Shown here piece by piece: positions 37,577-45,995 of a stretch of 64,000 bases of DNA. The stretch covers positions 372,001-436,000 of the forward strand of contig JAFKGQ010000009.1 in NCBI GenBank assembly GCA_017307755.1, given 5' to 3'. This stretch comes from Chitinophagaceae bacterium. Its GTDB lineage: Bacteria; Bacteroidota; Bacteroidia; Chitinophagales; Chitinophagaceae. Position numbers and translations under genes: made by a program. The notes beneath the pieces are model-generated. The model saw only the letters and a list, made by a program, of their open reading frames with translations. It was not told where the DNA came from and did no database searches. Each line of letters begins with the position of its first letter. The stretch's first letter is position 1.

Positions 37577-37598
37577 GGGGCTTTCGTCAGAGAGCCCC
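37577..37598. terminator. Hairpin between convergent genes
   Basis: A 9-base stem (GGGGCTTTC / GAGAGCCCC with one G-U pair) closes a 4-base loop. It covers the stop codon of the PIG-L gene and follows the spherulin-4 stop by 27 bases. No T-run follows on either strand, so it may be a weak or factor-assisted terminator. Confidence 0.35.
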
Positions 37599-38450
37599 AT
37601 TGTCGTATAGGTATATTCTGTCGCAGGGGCCGTCGGCGTGGGTCACTTCTTCCAGGTATTTTGCCCTGTTGCGTATGCCGATCTTGTACACTTCTTCCAC
37701 CTGGGTGATGTAATGTTTAAATGCGAGGGTTATCATGTGCTCGGGGTCGTACCGGAATGTTCTGCATTCAAGGGCGTTGGTACTGATGAAATGGTCAATA
37801 CGCTGCCGCTCATTCTCTGTTGCAATCCCACCGTATGGTTTATCCTCCTGGAAATAGAAGCGGGCCTTCCCTTCTCCATTGAGCTCTTTTGCCACTTCAA
37901 CAGCGGCCTCTCTTACAATGAAATGGTCGATATGTTCTTTAAATGCGATGGGGAAAATAAGCGCCGTATCAGGGCAGGCTGCCCAGGAGCGGATCCTTTC
38001 TTTCATACGACGGAATATTTCCTTATCCGAGTCATCGAAGTCTTCGTACATCCCGTGGGGGAATTCCATTTCCGAATCGGCAAATTTTTTACCTCTTGTA
38101 AAACATTCGCTTTCCCCCAGGATTTCATAACGATAGTTAAACTTACCCAGCATTTCGTCGATGCATTCCTGGTCTTCCAGGAGGCGCTGACCTGTGGCAA
38201 ATTTTATCCTTTCCAGGCTTTTATTAAAGTTCTCTCTGCCTGACCGGGCCAGGTAGTTGCTTTTTGAAAAAAGGAGGTTGATATGGAACTTTTTTGTATG
38301 GAGCGTACCGGTCCTTTTCAATTCGGAGATATAGCCTCCCAGCATGAACAGGACATCGTCAAAGTGCGGAGAAAAGACGACAATATGAGATTGAGGAATA
38401 ACTTCGGTTATAGCGCAGATCGTGTTTTTTTTATTTTCCAACAGCATCAT
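37587..38450 (-). CDS. PIG-L/LmbE family deacetylase
   Basis: The 287-residue cytoplasmic protein has the zinc-site signature VVFSPHFDDVLFMLGG (His29, Asp31, Asp32) and a later HIDHFIVREA motif with the distal His. PIG-L proteins remove N-acetyl groups from GlcNAc-type sugars or small glycoconjugates. It stands alone between two loci, and a LacI-type palindrome 66 bases upstream ties it to the amino-sugar locus on its left. A deacetylation step in amino-sugar use is inferred. The base composition is richer in A+T than the flanking genes. Confidence 0.82.
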   Translation of the reverse strand: MMLLENKKNTICAITEVIPQSHIVVFSPHFDDVLFMLGGYISELKRTGTLHTKKFHINLLFSKSNYLARSGRENFNKSLERIKFATGQRLLEDQECIDEMLGKFNYRYEILGESECFTRGKKFADSEMEFPHGMYEDFDDSDKEIFRRMKERIRSWAACPDTALIFPIAFKEHIDHFIVREAAVEVAKELNGEGKARFYFQEDKPYGGIATENERQRIDHFISTNALECRTFRYDPEHMITLAFKHYITQVEEVYKIGIRNRAKYLEEVTHADGPCDRIYLYDNGAL

Positions 38451-38480
38451 TCAGGTTTTTATTGTCGGATGGAAAAATAG

Positions 38481-38488
38481 TAAATGTT
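38481..38488 (-). promoter_or_regulatory. Weak -7-like box of the PIG-L gene
   Basis: The - strand reads AACATTTA, matching four of six fixed positions of TAnnTTTG. Its centre is 37 bases from the operator centre, the same distance as at the beta-helix and araC genes, which is the main reason to record it. Confidence 0.3.
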
Positions 38489-38515
38489 TTGGTGCGATAT
38501 ACGCTGGAGAGGGCA

Positions 38516-38527
38516 TCAACCGGTTGC
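38516..38527. promoter_or_regulatory. LacI-type operator upstream of the PIG-L gene
   Basis: TCAACCGGTTGC, followed by G, is identical to the site before the second susC. It lies in the 180-base gap between PIG-L and the YaiO gene. The spacing fits regulation of PIG-L; a role for the rightward YaiO gene cannot be excluded. Confidence 0.6.
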
Positions 38528-38630
38528 GTAAAATATACTATTCACGAGGTATGAAATGATAAGTACTTATACTTAAAATTTGTAAAATACCGTTTTGGGG
38601 TATCTATTATGGAAATGTAAGACGTTATTG

Positions 38631-39884
38631 ATGTGCATGCATCATCGTCGTTATCTTTACCTGTACCTGTTGGGTATGTGCATTATCGTGAAGGGGGTAG
38701 ATGCCCAGTCGTCCCTTTCGGCCGAGGATATCTTTCAGCAGGCGCGTTCCCTTGCATTTGACGGACATGACTATCCGGCTGCGATACAGCGGACCCGTGC
38801 GGCGCTTGCCCTATCGCCCAGGGACCCTGATTTCCGTATTTTTTTGGGGAGGCTGTATGCATGGAGCCATCAGCCTGACAGCGCCCGGCAGGCTTTTGAC
38901 GAGGTGTTGAGGTCGCATCCGGGATATGAAGATGTCTATGTGGCTTATGCGGACCTGGAGCGTTGGAATGACAACGACACCCGATCACTGGAGCTTTGCT
39001 CTTCCGGGCTGTCGTACCATTCCCTTTCCGTGCCGCTGCTGCTGCGACGGGCTTCTGCGTTGTACGGGCTACATCGATACAGCGAAGCAAAAGCCGCGGC
39101 AGACAGTGCCTTACGGGTGGACCCAAAGGATGCGGAGGTGCGTGCATTGTTATCAAAGATCAGGGATTACTCCACTTTAAATAAGATCGGGATCTCTTAT
39201 GACTATGTATATTTCGACCGTCAATACCAGGACCCCTGGCACCTGGTGAGTGTCGATTACACCCGGCAGACATCGCTGGGGAGTGTGATAGGGCGGCTGA
39301 ACTATGCGAACCGATTCCGCTCGGGCGGTGTGCAGGGAGAGATAGAGGCGTATCCTCATTTGTCCCGTCGTTTCTATGGATATATCAATTTTGGTTATTC
39401 CGCGGATGAAGGGATATTTCCCCGGTACCGTGCGGGCGCGTCGTTGTATGCCAACCTGCCCTATGCTTTTGAAGCGGACGGTGGTCTGCGTTATCTGTAT
39501 TTCAGCTCAAGTACCTGGATCTATACATTTTCTATCGGAAAATACTACAAGAATTTTTGGTTCAACGCCCGGACCTATCTTATTCCGGGCGGCAGCGCCC
39601 TTTCTCAATCCTTTACGTTGACGGGACGGTGGTATTTTGGCGGGGCCGATGATTATCTTAGTCTGGGGGCGGGGACGGGTATCTCCCCTGACGACCGGAG
39701 CAATAATCAGCAGCTGGCTTCAAAGTACGCGTTGCGGAGCCATAAGGTGGAAGCGGGTTGGCGTCGAACTATCGGGATGCGTAATATTCTTTTTGCAAGT
39801 GCACAATGGCTTGACCAGGAATATCTTCCCAAGACGCATGGCAATCAGCTGGACCTGGGAATAGGCTATCAACGAAGATTCTAA
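38631..39884 (+). CDS. TPR-containing YaiO-family outer-membrane beta-barrel protein
   Basis: From the ATG at 38631 the protein is 417 residues. A signal peptide ends near VKGVDAQ. About 130 residues of TPR repeats follow (ALALSPRDPDFRIFLGRLYA, then ALYGLHRYSEAKAAADSAL). The second half, from about residue 180, is a beta-barrel with alternating aromatic strands and a terminal Phe (GIGYQRRF). An upstream ATG at 38595 would put extra residues before the signal. The plan resembles PgaA, the TPR-barrel porin exporting poly-GlcNAc. Nearby GT2 synthase, HEAT and regulator genes support a role in polysaccharide export. Confidence 0.82.
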   Translation: MCMHHRRYLYLYLLGMCIIVKGVDAQSSLSAEDIFQQARSLAFDGHDYPAAIQRTRAALALSPRDPDFRIFLGRLYAWSHQPDSARQAFDEVLRSHPGYEDVYVAYADLERWNDNDTRSLELCSSGLSYHSLSVPLLLRRASALYGLHRYSEAKAAADSALRVDPKDAEVRALLSKIRDYSTLNKIGISYDYVYFDRQYQDPWHLVSVDYTRQTSLGSVIGRLNYANRFRSGGVQGEIEAYPHLSRRFYGYINFGYSADEGIFPRYRAGASLYANLPYAFEADGGLRYLYFSSSTWIYTFSIGKYYKNFWFNARTYLIPGGSALSQSFTLTGRWYFGGADDYLSLGAGTGISPDDRSNNQQLASKYALRSHKVEAGWRRTIGMRNILFASAQWLDQEYLPKTHGNQLDLGIGYQRRF

Positions 39885-39888
39885 GGAG

Positions 39889-41094
39889 ATGAAAAGAAAA
39901 AAAGTAATATTATTATTGGTCCTGGTCGTGCTCCTGCTGCCTTTCTGGATGTGGCTGACCTGGCGGCTGACGCCAAAGAGGAAGCTGACGGTGGCCATTA
40001 TTGATAAGACTGTGCTTGACCGGAGGGGGCAGGAGCATATTTCCCTGGACTGGGTTTTGAACCAGCAAAGATTTTCAAAGAACCGGACTTCCCTGTATAC
40101 ACCGGACAGGGATTATTTTGGTTTTTTCCCGGGTGTCGGAGATCGCTTTCGGATAAAGGGGCTTGAGCGCTTCTCTTCGGAGCAGTTGCAACGGCTGGCG
40201 GTCGATGCGGATATGGTATATTTTACGGACACTTATGGTATCTATAAAGAGGAATGGTACCGGAAGGTCCCGGACAATGAGCGGTCGGCGGTGCTTTATG
40301 GCGGGATGAGCGAGCAGGACATTGGGTTATTGAAGGAAATGAAGGCCCATCATAAGCTGATGATAGCGGAATTCAATGCTATCGGATCGCCTACCCGGGA
40401 TGAGATCCGGCATCAATTCGAGCATTTATTCGGGCTTTACTGGACGGGGTGGACCGGTCGTTGGTTTGCATCCCTGGACACTATAGAGAACCGGGAGCTG
40501 CCGCACTGGCTTATCGATCAGTATAAGCGGCAGCATGATGGCTCCTGGCCTTTTCACCGTGACGGCATTGCTTTTGTTCATCTTTCGGGAGAGGTAGTGA
40601 TATTGGAAAATGGTACGGATCTTACGGATCCGTTGCCGCATATTGTCGCGGAACAGACGGGGGTACATGACCTTGATCTGCCTGTCTCCATAAAATATCC
40701 TTTCTGGTTTGATGTGATTGATCCTGATAGTGTCCGTCAAGGGGCAGCTCATAATGAAGCTGCCGCAGGATTTGTTATCAGCGTAAACGGGAAGGGAGCT
40801 GCTTTACTGCGGAACAGTCATATACCGGACCATTTCCCGGCGGTGCTCAGACACAAGGGCGCCGACTATTCCTTTTATTATTTTTCCGGTGATTTTTGTG
40901 ACAATCCATTGTCTTACGGCACTTCTTATTTCAAAGGGATCAAGTGGTTCAAAAGTTTTTTTTATAATGATGCGGAGCCGGGGGAAAGAAAAAGTTTTTT
41001 TTGGAATTTCTACCGGCCTATGATGACCCGCATACTGGAAGATGAATATAGCCGTCTGTCACTTGCCGATGCGACGGGAAAGGGAGTCAGGTAG
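39889..41094 (+). CDS. Unrecognised membrane-anchored protein of the polysaccharide locus
   Basis: I do not recognise this 401-residue protein. It has one N-terminal membrane anchor (about residues 5-24, VILLLVLVVLLLPFWMWLTW) and a long, probably periplasmic domain. That domain begins KLTVAIIDKTV and contains DADMVYFTDTYGIY, LYGGMSEQDIGLLKEMKAHH and IAEFNAIGSPT, a Rossmann-like alternation reminiscent of GATase-like or deacetylase-like folds. It starts 5 bases after the YaiO gene and must work with it. In pga-type systems this place is taken by a periplasmic modifying enzyme, so such a role is possible but unproven. Its 3' end overlaps the opposing transferase gene by 36 bases. Confidence 0.6.
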   Translation: MKRKKVILLLVLVVLLLPFWMWLTWRLTPKRKLTVAIIDKTVLDRRGQEHISLDWVLNQQRFSKNRTSLYTPDRDYFGFFPGVGDRFRIKGLERFSSEQLQRLAVDADMVYFTDTYGIYKEEWYRKVPDNERSAVLYGGMSEQDIGLLKEMKAHHKLMIAEFNAIGSPTRDEIRHQFEHLFGLYWTGWTGRWFASLDTIENRELPHWLIDQYKRQHDGSWPFHRDGIAFVHLSGEVVILENGTDLTDPLPHIVAEQTGVHDLDLPVSIKYPFWFDVIDPDSVRQGAAHNEAAAGFVISVNGKGAALLRNSHIPDHFPAVLRHKGADYSFYYFSGDFCDNPLSYGTSYFKGIKWFKSFFYNDAEPGERKSFFWNFYRPMMTRILEDEYSRLSLADATGKGVR

Positions 41095-43077
41095 CAGCAT
41101 CTTTGTCTGAAGCCATCTTTCGTTGCGTTGCCGCCAGGCATCCATTGCGGATGAAAGCTGCTGCCGCGCGTCATTGTCTGTCGATGTCTCTTCCGATAGG
41201 TCGGGGTTGAGGTGGAACAGGGTACCGTTGTTAAGATGGTTGTTGCCTTTTATATAATCTACCAGATCTGTTTTGGTCTGCATCAGGGGGGAGTTGTGTA
41301 TGTTCCTGAAGGCCCTGGCGGTGTCAAGGCCGTCTCCCATCCAGGTGACTTCGCCGGGGAATTGCCAGCCATAAGTGTGTTGCAGCCAGGCCAGGAGGCT
41401 GGGGGTTATATCAAAATGGCTGGATATGGAAGCGAATTGCGCATGGCGTGCGAGTAAAGGGGAATAAACGATGAGTGGTACGTGGAAACGATCGATCTTA
41501 TCCCGCATTGGTATCTCGGGCATCCTGTGATCACCAGTGATGAGAAAGATAGTCCGGTTGAAATCCTTTCTTTTGGCGTACGCAGTAAAGAAGTCCCGGA
41601 TGGCCTGGTCGGTGTACAGGATGCTGGCATATTGGTCCTTATAATTACGATGACTTTTTATTTCGTCTCCTGTAAACCCCAGTTTGGTCATGCGGTCCTC
41701 AAATCGCCGTGTGTATTCCTGCGGATCATTGAGGAGGAAGGGACTGTGTGTGGAGACGGTGAGAATAATGCTTAATTGAGGATCACTGTGATCTTCGGGT
41801 CTTGTGTCCAGCCATCGTCTGAAAAGTTCGTGATCATTATATCCCCAGGTAAAACCATTGACAGGGGGGATCTTTGTGTATCCTTGCGGGAATGTGCTGC
41901 CGTCGTTGAGCTCGTCGATGCCTGTCTGTCGTAAGAAGGGCGCCATATTATCAAAACGGGCATCGCCTCCATAATAAAAGCTGCTGTGATAACCTTTTGG
42001 TTTCAGGAGATTGACCAATGAAAAATGAGGGGGCATATCATTGCCCAGTTCAAGAAATCCATTCTTCCCGAAGGGCAGGGAGCCAAGTATGGAAGGAAGG
42101 ACGGCAAATGTCCTGCCTCCGGCGCTGAGGAAATTCTCCCAATACAGGCTTTTTCGGGACAATGAATCGAGAAAGGGGGTAAAGTTGCCCAGGTAGGCCT
42201 GGTCGTTTGTGAATGCTCTACCCAGGCCTTCTACGATGAGCAGGACGATATCGGGCGGGGCTTTGCTGTATGTAAAAAATGGCGACAGTACATCTATGGC
42301 GCTATCCTTATACAGGAAAGGATAGGAGGTTTCATCGATATAATGACGGACGATGACGCCAGATGTTGTCTTGTCATCATCGGGGATGTAGCTATCTGCA
42401 TAGATATCGGCGTCTTCATTGCCGTGAAAGAAATGTTCCCATGACCTGTTGACAAAGAAATTAAATTTGTCGGTCAGCAGATCGCGGGTGAACTGCGAAC
42501 GGCCCGTGTCGATGCCGGAGACGTCTGTGAATAGAATAGTTATGCCGAGGGCGGTGATGATGAGGGATATTTGCCAGGGGGTTTTTAGTTTTTTTTGAGT
42601 AATGCTAAGGAATATCCATTGAAGTAAGAGGACAGCTGTTAGTATGAGGACAGATTGCCAGGGGACGCCGCCCGCGGCGCCTACCGTCTGTTGAATATCT
42701 TTCCACGAGTAGCCGTAGAGATCGGCGCCCAGGGGCACCAGAGCGGTGGAAAAATAGGTCATCAGGAGCAGTCGTGCTATCAGGTGCAGGAATATCAGGC
42801 ATAGGATCAGTGTCCTGGCAAACCGTGGCGAGAATGTCCATGAGAGCAGCAGCAACAAGATGATCCATGGGGCGAGCCGTAACCAACCTATTGTCGCATT
42901 AAGACAGGCAATACCTATCGCCGGGAGCCAGCTCATCCCGGCCCCATGGACTATCTTATTATAGCAGACCTCACCGGCGGCCAGCAGCCATATCATTCCC
43001 AGCCAGGCTATTGCCGTGGAGGAGAACCAGGATAGTGCGGGAATGTACCGGGTGTTGTTTGCTTTATGTTTTTGCAT
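41059..43077 (-). CDS. LTA-synthase/sulfatase-family membrane transferase
   Basis: The 672-residue protein has about five N-terminal membrane helices (residues 15-190) and a periplasmic alkaline-phosphatase-type domain: PDIVLLIVEGLGRAF (Glu283 as metal ligand), SAGGRTFAVLPSI with the probable nucleophile Thr323, and ITGDHRMPEIP with the late Asp-His metal ligands. Relatives transfer phosphoglycerol or phosphoethanolamine to polymers or lipids. Overlapping the GT2 stop by 14 bases, it probably decorates the polymer made by that synthase. A plain sulfatase is less likely because the formylglycine Cys/Ser motif is absent. Confidence 0.8.
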   Translation of the reverse strand: MQKHKANNTRYIPALSWFSSTAIAWLGMIWLLAAGEVCYNKIVHGAGMSWLPAIGIACLNATIGWLRLAPWIILLLLLSWTFSPRFARTLILCLIFLHLIARLLLMTYFSTALVPLGADLYGYSWKDIQQTVGAAGGVPWQSVLILTAVLLLQWIFLSITQKKLKTPWQISLIITALGITILFTDVSGIDTGRSQFTRDLLTDKFNFFVNRSWEHFFHGNEDADIYADSYIPDDDKTTSGVIVRHYIDETSYPFLYKDSAIDVLSPFFTYSKAPPDIVLLIVEGLGRAFTNDQAYLGNFTPFLDSLSRKSLYWENFLSAGGRTFAVLPSILGSLPFGKNGFLELGNDMPPHFSLVNLLKPKGYHSSFYYGGDARFDNMAPFLRQTGIDELNDGSTFPQGYTKIPPVNGFTWGYNDHELFRRWLDTRPEDHSDPQLSIILTVSTHSPFLLNDPQEYTRRFEDRMTKLGFTGDEIKSHRNYKDQYASILYTDQAIRDFFTAYAKRKDFNRTIFLITGDHRMPEIPMRDKIDRFHVPLIVYSPLLARHAQFASISSHFDITPSLLAWLQHTYGWQFPGEVTWMGDGLDTARAFRNIHNSPLMQTKTDLVDYIKGNNHLNNGTLFHLNPDLSEETSTDNDARQQLSSAMDAWRQRNERWLQTKMLLPDSLSRRIGK

Positions 43078-44506
43078 GAGCAGTGGATTTTTTACCGGCG
43101 AAGCCCTGGCGACTCATTTCACCCCAGCTATTTTTCTTTCGAAGCAGGTCGATATTGCCGCGAATGGCGGACCATACAATAAAGGGGTGAAAGATAAAGG
43201 GCTCCAGGATGGCGGTGAGCGTAAGCCGGAGGATATCAGAGGATTTGTTGTATTGATTATAGGTCAATACCTCCATCAGGATCGCAAAAATGGAATACAG
43301 GATACCAAAAGACAGGATAAACCCCAGCAACGCAAAGAACATCGTCCAATTGACATAACCAAGCGCGGCTGCTATCAGCATGCAGACAATACCGGTGAAT
43401 TCCACCAACGGGGCCATCAGCTCGAACAGTAGCCAGTAAGGGTAGCTGAGCATTCCGAGGATGCGATAGCGGGGGTTGAAGCACATTTTGCGGTGTATAC
43501 TGAGGGTTTCGATAGTACCCCGGGTCCAGCGGTTGCGTTGCCGGCCCAGGATCTTATAGGTGGAGGGAGCTTCCGTCCAGCACAATGGGTCCGGGATATA
43601 AGTGACCTTGTAAGGTATCTTTTTTTCTTCCATATACCGGCGCATGCGCACTACCAGCTCCATATCCTCCCCTACGGTGGCATGGTTGTAACCTCCGCAG
43701 GCAATGACGATCTCTTTATCAAAGGCCCCAAATGCGCCGGAGATGAGTAATAATGCATTGATCCGGCTCCAGGCCATACGGCCCAAAAGAAAGGCGCGTA
43801 TATATTCCAGCGTCTGAGCCCTTGGCAGGAATGATTCAGGAAGGTGGACCTTAACCAGCCGTCCATTGCGGATCTCGCAGGAATTGGCGATCCTGACGAC
43901 GCCGCCGGAAGCGATAATTCTCTTACCTGTGCTATCCAGGAAGGGTTTGGCCATTTTTAACAGCGCGTCCTGCTCGATGATACAGTCGACATCGATGCAT
44001 ACGACGTATTCCTTTGATGACACATTGATGCCGACATTCAGGGCATCGGCCTTTCCCCCGTTGACCTTATCCACGACGATGAGTTTATGGAAGACGGGTT
44101 GGGTGCTTCTGTATACGCCTCTTATTTCTTTTGTGGGGATGGCCGGCGACACAAAAAAATCCATTTTCCGGAGCTGATAGGCGCTGATGAGTTTTGAAAG
44201 CGAGTCGTCCTTACTGCCGTCGTTGATAACGATGAGTTCGAGGTTGCGGTAGTGAATAGAGAGTAGGGACCGTACATTCTCCACGATGGTGGCGCCTTCA
44301 TTATAAGCGGGCGCGAGGATGCTCATCCCTGGCGCCTGGGGCGAGCTGGCAAGCATACTGTAATCGGTGAACGAGGCGGACCGGCGATACCGTCTTACCT
44401 CCAGGATAGCGAGCAATGCGATCAACAGGTGTGATAAAAGCAGGGCAACGGAGTAGATCCACAATCCGTAATTAAGGAAGAAAGAAAAAATGGCTGACCC
44501 GTTCAT
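43064..44506 (-). CDS. Processive family 2 glycosyltransferase (polysaccharide synthase)
   Basis: The start at 44506 overlaps the HEAT-gene stop by ATGA and gives 480 residues; a frame to 44680 would overlap the HEAT gene much further. One helix (15-36) precedes a GT-A domain with ILAPAYNEG, VINDGSKDD, the DxD motif IDVDC (172-174), GED (279-281) and the processivity motif QRNRW (323-327). Three or so helices follow (345-445). These are the hallmarks of BcsA/PgaC-type synthases that polymerise and translocate beta-glycans. The sugar is not evident. Confidence 0.9.
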   Translation of the reverse strand: MNGSAIFSFFLNYGLWIYSVALLLSHLLIALLAILEVRRYRRSASFTDYSMLASSPQAPGMSILAPAYNEGATIVENVRSLLSIHYRNLELIVINDGSKDDSLSKLISAYQLRKMDFFVSPAIPTKEIRGVYRSTQPVFHKLIVVDKVNGGKADALNVGINVSSKEYVVCIDVDCIIEQDALLKMAKPFLDSTGKRIIASGGVVRIANSCEIRNGRLVKVHLPESFLPRAQTLEYIRAFLLGRMAWSRINALLLISGAFGAFDKEIVIACGGYNHATVGEDMELVVRMRRYMEEKKIPYKVTYIPDPLCWTEAPSTYKILGRQRNRWTRGTIETLSIHRKMCFNPRYRILGMLSYPYWLLFELMAPLVEFTGIVCMLIAAALGYVNWTMFFALLGFILSFGILYSIFAILMEVLTYNQYNKSSDILRLTLTAILEPFIFHPFIVWSAIRGNIDLLRKKNSWGEMSRQGFAGKKSTAHAKT

Positions 44507-45606
44507 ACCGTATGTTCTGTTTTTGCCTGTTGAATAATCTCGTTTAAGGGATACATGTAGGCCTGCGGGTATTCCTGCAGGCATTGAAGGCCTTTGCCGC
44601 CTGTTTTTACCAAGGCGCGGGCGGCGGCCAGTTTCAGGCTGTTGTCGGGATGTACGAGCTGTTGAGAAAGAAATATACAATTATTTTCCGAGCCGATGTG
44701 GCCGAGGGTTTCCAGTATAGCGAGCTTGCAGGCAAGGGTCTGTGCGTCGTATGCTTTTTCCAGGACGGCGGAGGTATCATCCGTATAAATATCCTTCAGG
44801 CAGCGGACAGCCTGCAATCTTACCAGCGGATGGGGGTGATCGAGACAGGTCGCCACCTGCCCGTGCAGCAACTGCTGTTGGTGTTCGGCTACGAGCTTTA
44901 AAGCGAAGATCACTACTGAATCGTTGGGTGAGGACAGCCACCTGTCTGTATTTTCCGGCAAGGCGCCCGGTGTCCTGGATAATAATCGCAGCAATTTGAT
45001 CTGCTGCCACTCTGATATCGGATGATCGACGATATCCAGGAAGCGCAGCCCTTCGAAGCCGTGGAGCTGAACGATGGCGGACTGGGCCTCCATGCGTACC
45101 AGCTCATGATGGGCGTTTGTCAGCCGGTAGATCCTTTTGGTATGCTGTTGTTGATGCATGACAGCGAGCTCCTGGATACCACGGGCCTTCAGGTGCCATT
45201 TACGGCTGCGGAGCTTTTGGAGCGATAGCTCATCCAGGCGTAGTTGGTGGAACAGGGTCACCAGGTTGTCGGCTGCTGTGCCGGTGAACGCTTTTTTTGC
45301 CTGTAGCAATTCATCGATCATCAATTGCCGGAAGGCGGGTTTTTTGAGAAGCCGTATCGTTCTGAAGGTAAGGGGGATGACGGGTGGCGAATTTTCCGGC
45401 GTTTCGAAGTAAATGGCGCGTTGCAGAGCGACGGCAAGCTGCTGTTGCCATTCTTTTTGTTTCCTCCCCTGTTGATTCTTCCACAATAGGTAAATAAGCA
45501 TGAATGCGATGATCAGCGAAAGCGTGCCGACCACCACCGCCATCGCCAGCAAAAGGTAATGGGGGTTTGGGACTAACGTGGATACATGTAGAGGTAGCTG
45601 TAGCAT
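44503..45606 (-). CDS. HEAT-repeat membrane protein
   Basis: The start at 45606 gives 367 residues and avoids running through the response regulator gene. A helix at about 21-44 (LLLAMAVVVGTLSLIIAFML) anchors the protein. The cytoplasmic part is built of HEAT/Armadillo-type helical repeats (MEAQSAIVQLHGFEGLRFLD, HPLVRLQAVRCLKDIY, NSLKLAAARALVKTGGKG). It sits between regulator and synthase and overlaps the synthase by ATGA, so it is probably a scaffold or regulatory partner of the GT2. Confidence 0.82.
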   Translation of the reverse strand: MLQLPLHVSTLVPNPHYLLLAMAVVVGTLSLIIAFMLIYLLWKNQQGRKQKEWQQQLAVALQRAIYFETPENSPPVIPLTFRTIRLLKKPAFRQLMIDELLQAKKAFTGTAADNLVTLFHQLRLDELSLQKLRSRKWHLKARGIQELAVMHQQQHTKRIYRLTNAHHELVRMEAQSAIVQLHGFEGLRFLDIVDHPISEWQQIKLLRLLSRTPGALPENTDRWLSSPNDSVVIFALKLVAEHQQQLLHGQVATCLDHPHPLVRLQAVRCLKDIYTDDTSAVLEKAYDAQTLACKLAILETLGHIGSENNCIFLSQQLVHPDNSLKLAAARALVKTGGKGLQCLQEYPQAYMYPLNEIIQQAKTEHTV

Positions 45607-45622
45607 AATGTCGCTGGACCTG

Positions 45623-45982
45623 TCAAACGGAGAGCAGGCGTCTGACGCGTACGGATAATTCGTTTGGGCTAAAAGGTTTGGTGATATAATCGTCCGCCCC
45701 CAATTTGAATGCTTCCAGGACGACGTCTTCCTGTCCCATGGAAGAAAGGATGATGATCGGTATTTTTCTTTTTTCCTGCTGTCGTGCAAAGGAAATGATC
45801 TCCAGACCAGATGCGTATGGCATCATAATATCCGTGATGACCATGTCGGGGACGAAGTCTGTCATTCTATCCATGGCTTGCTGACCGTCTGTTGCGAGGC
45901 ATAGCTCATGCCCGTCTTTTTTTAGCCGGACCTCGATCGTCCGGATAAGTATGGGTTCGTCTTCTGCAACCAGTATTTTCAT
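45623..45982 (-). CDS. Single-domain response regulator (CheY-like)
   Basis: The 119-residue protein is a lone receiver domain with acidic pocket (AEDEP), phospho-acceptor Asp51 in VITDIMMP and Lys102 in TKPF. It has no output domain, so it must act by protein contact, perhaps on the HEAT protein or synthase encoded directly after it (17 bases). It follows the hybrid kinase by 13 bases. Confidence 0.93.
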   Translation of the reverse strand: MKILVAEDEPILIRTIEVRLKKDGHELCLATDGQQAMDRMTDFVPDMVITDIMMPYASGLEIISFARQQEKRKIPIIILSSMGQEDVVLEAFKLGADDYITKPFSPNELSVRVRRLLSV

Positions 45983-45995
45983 ATTATAGCGGGAT

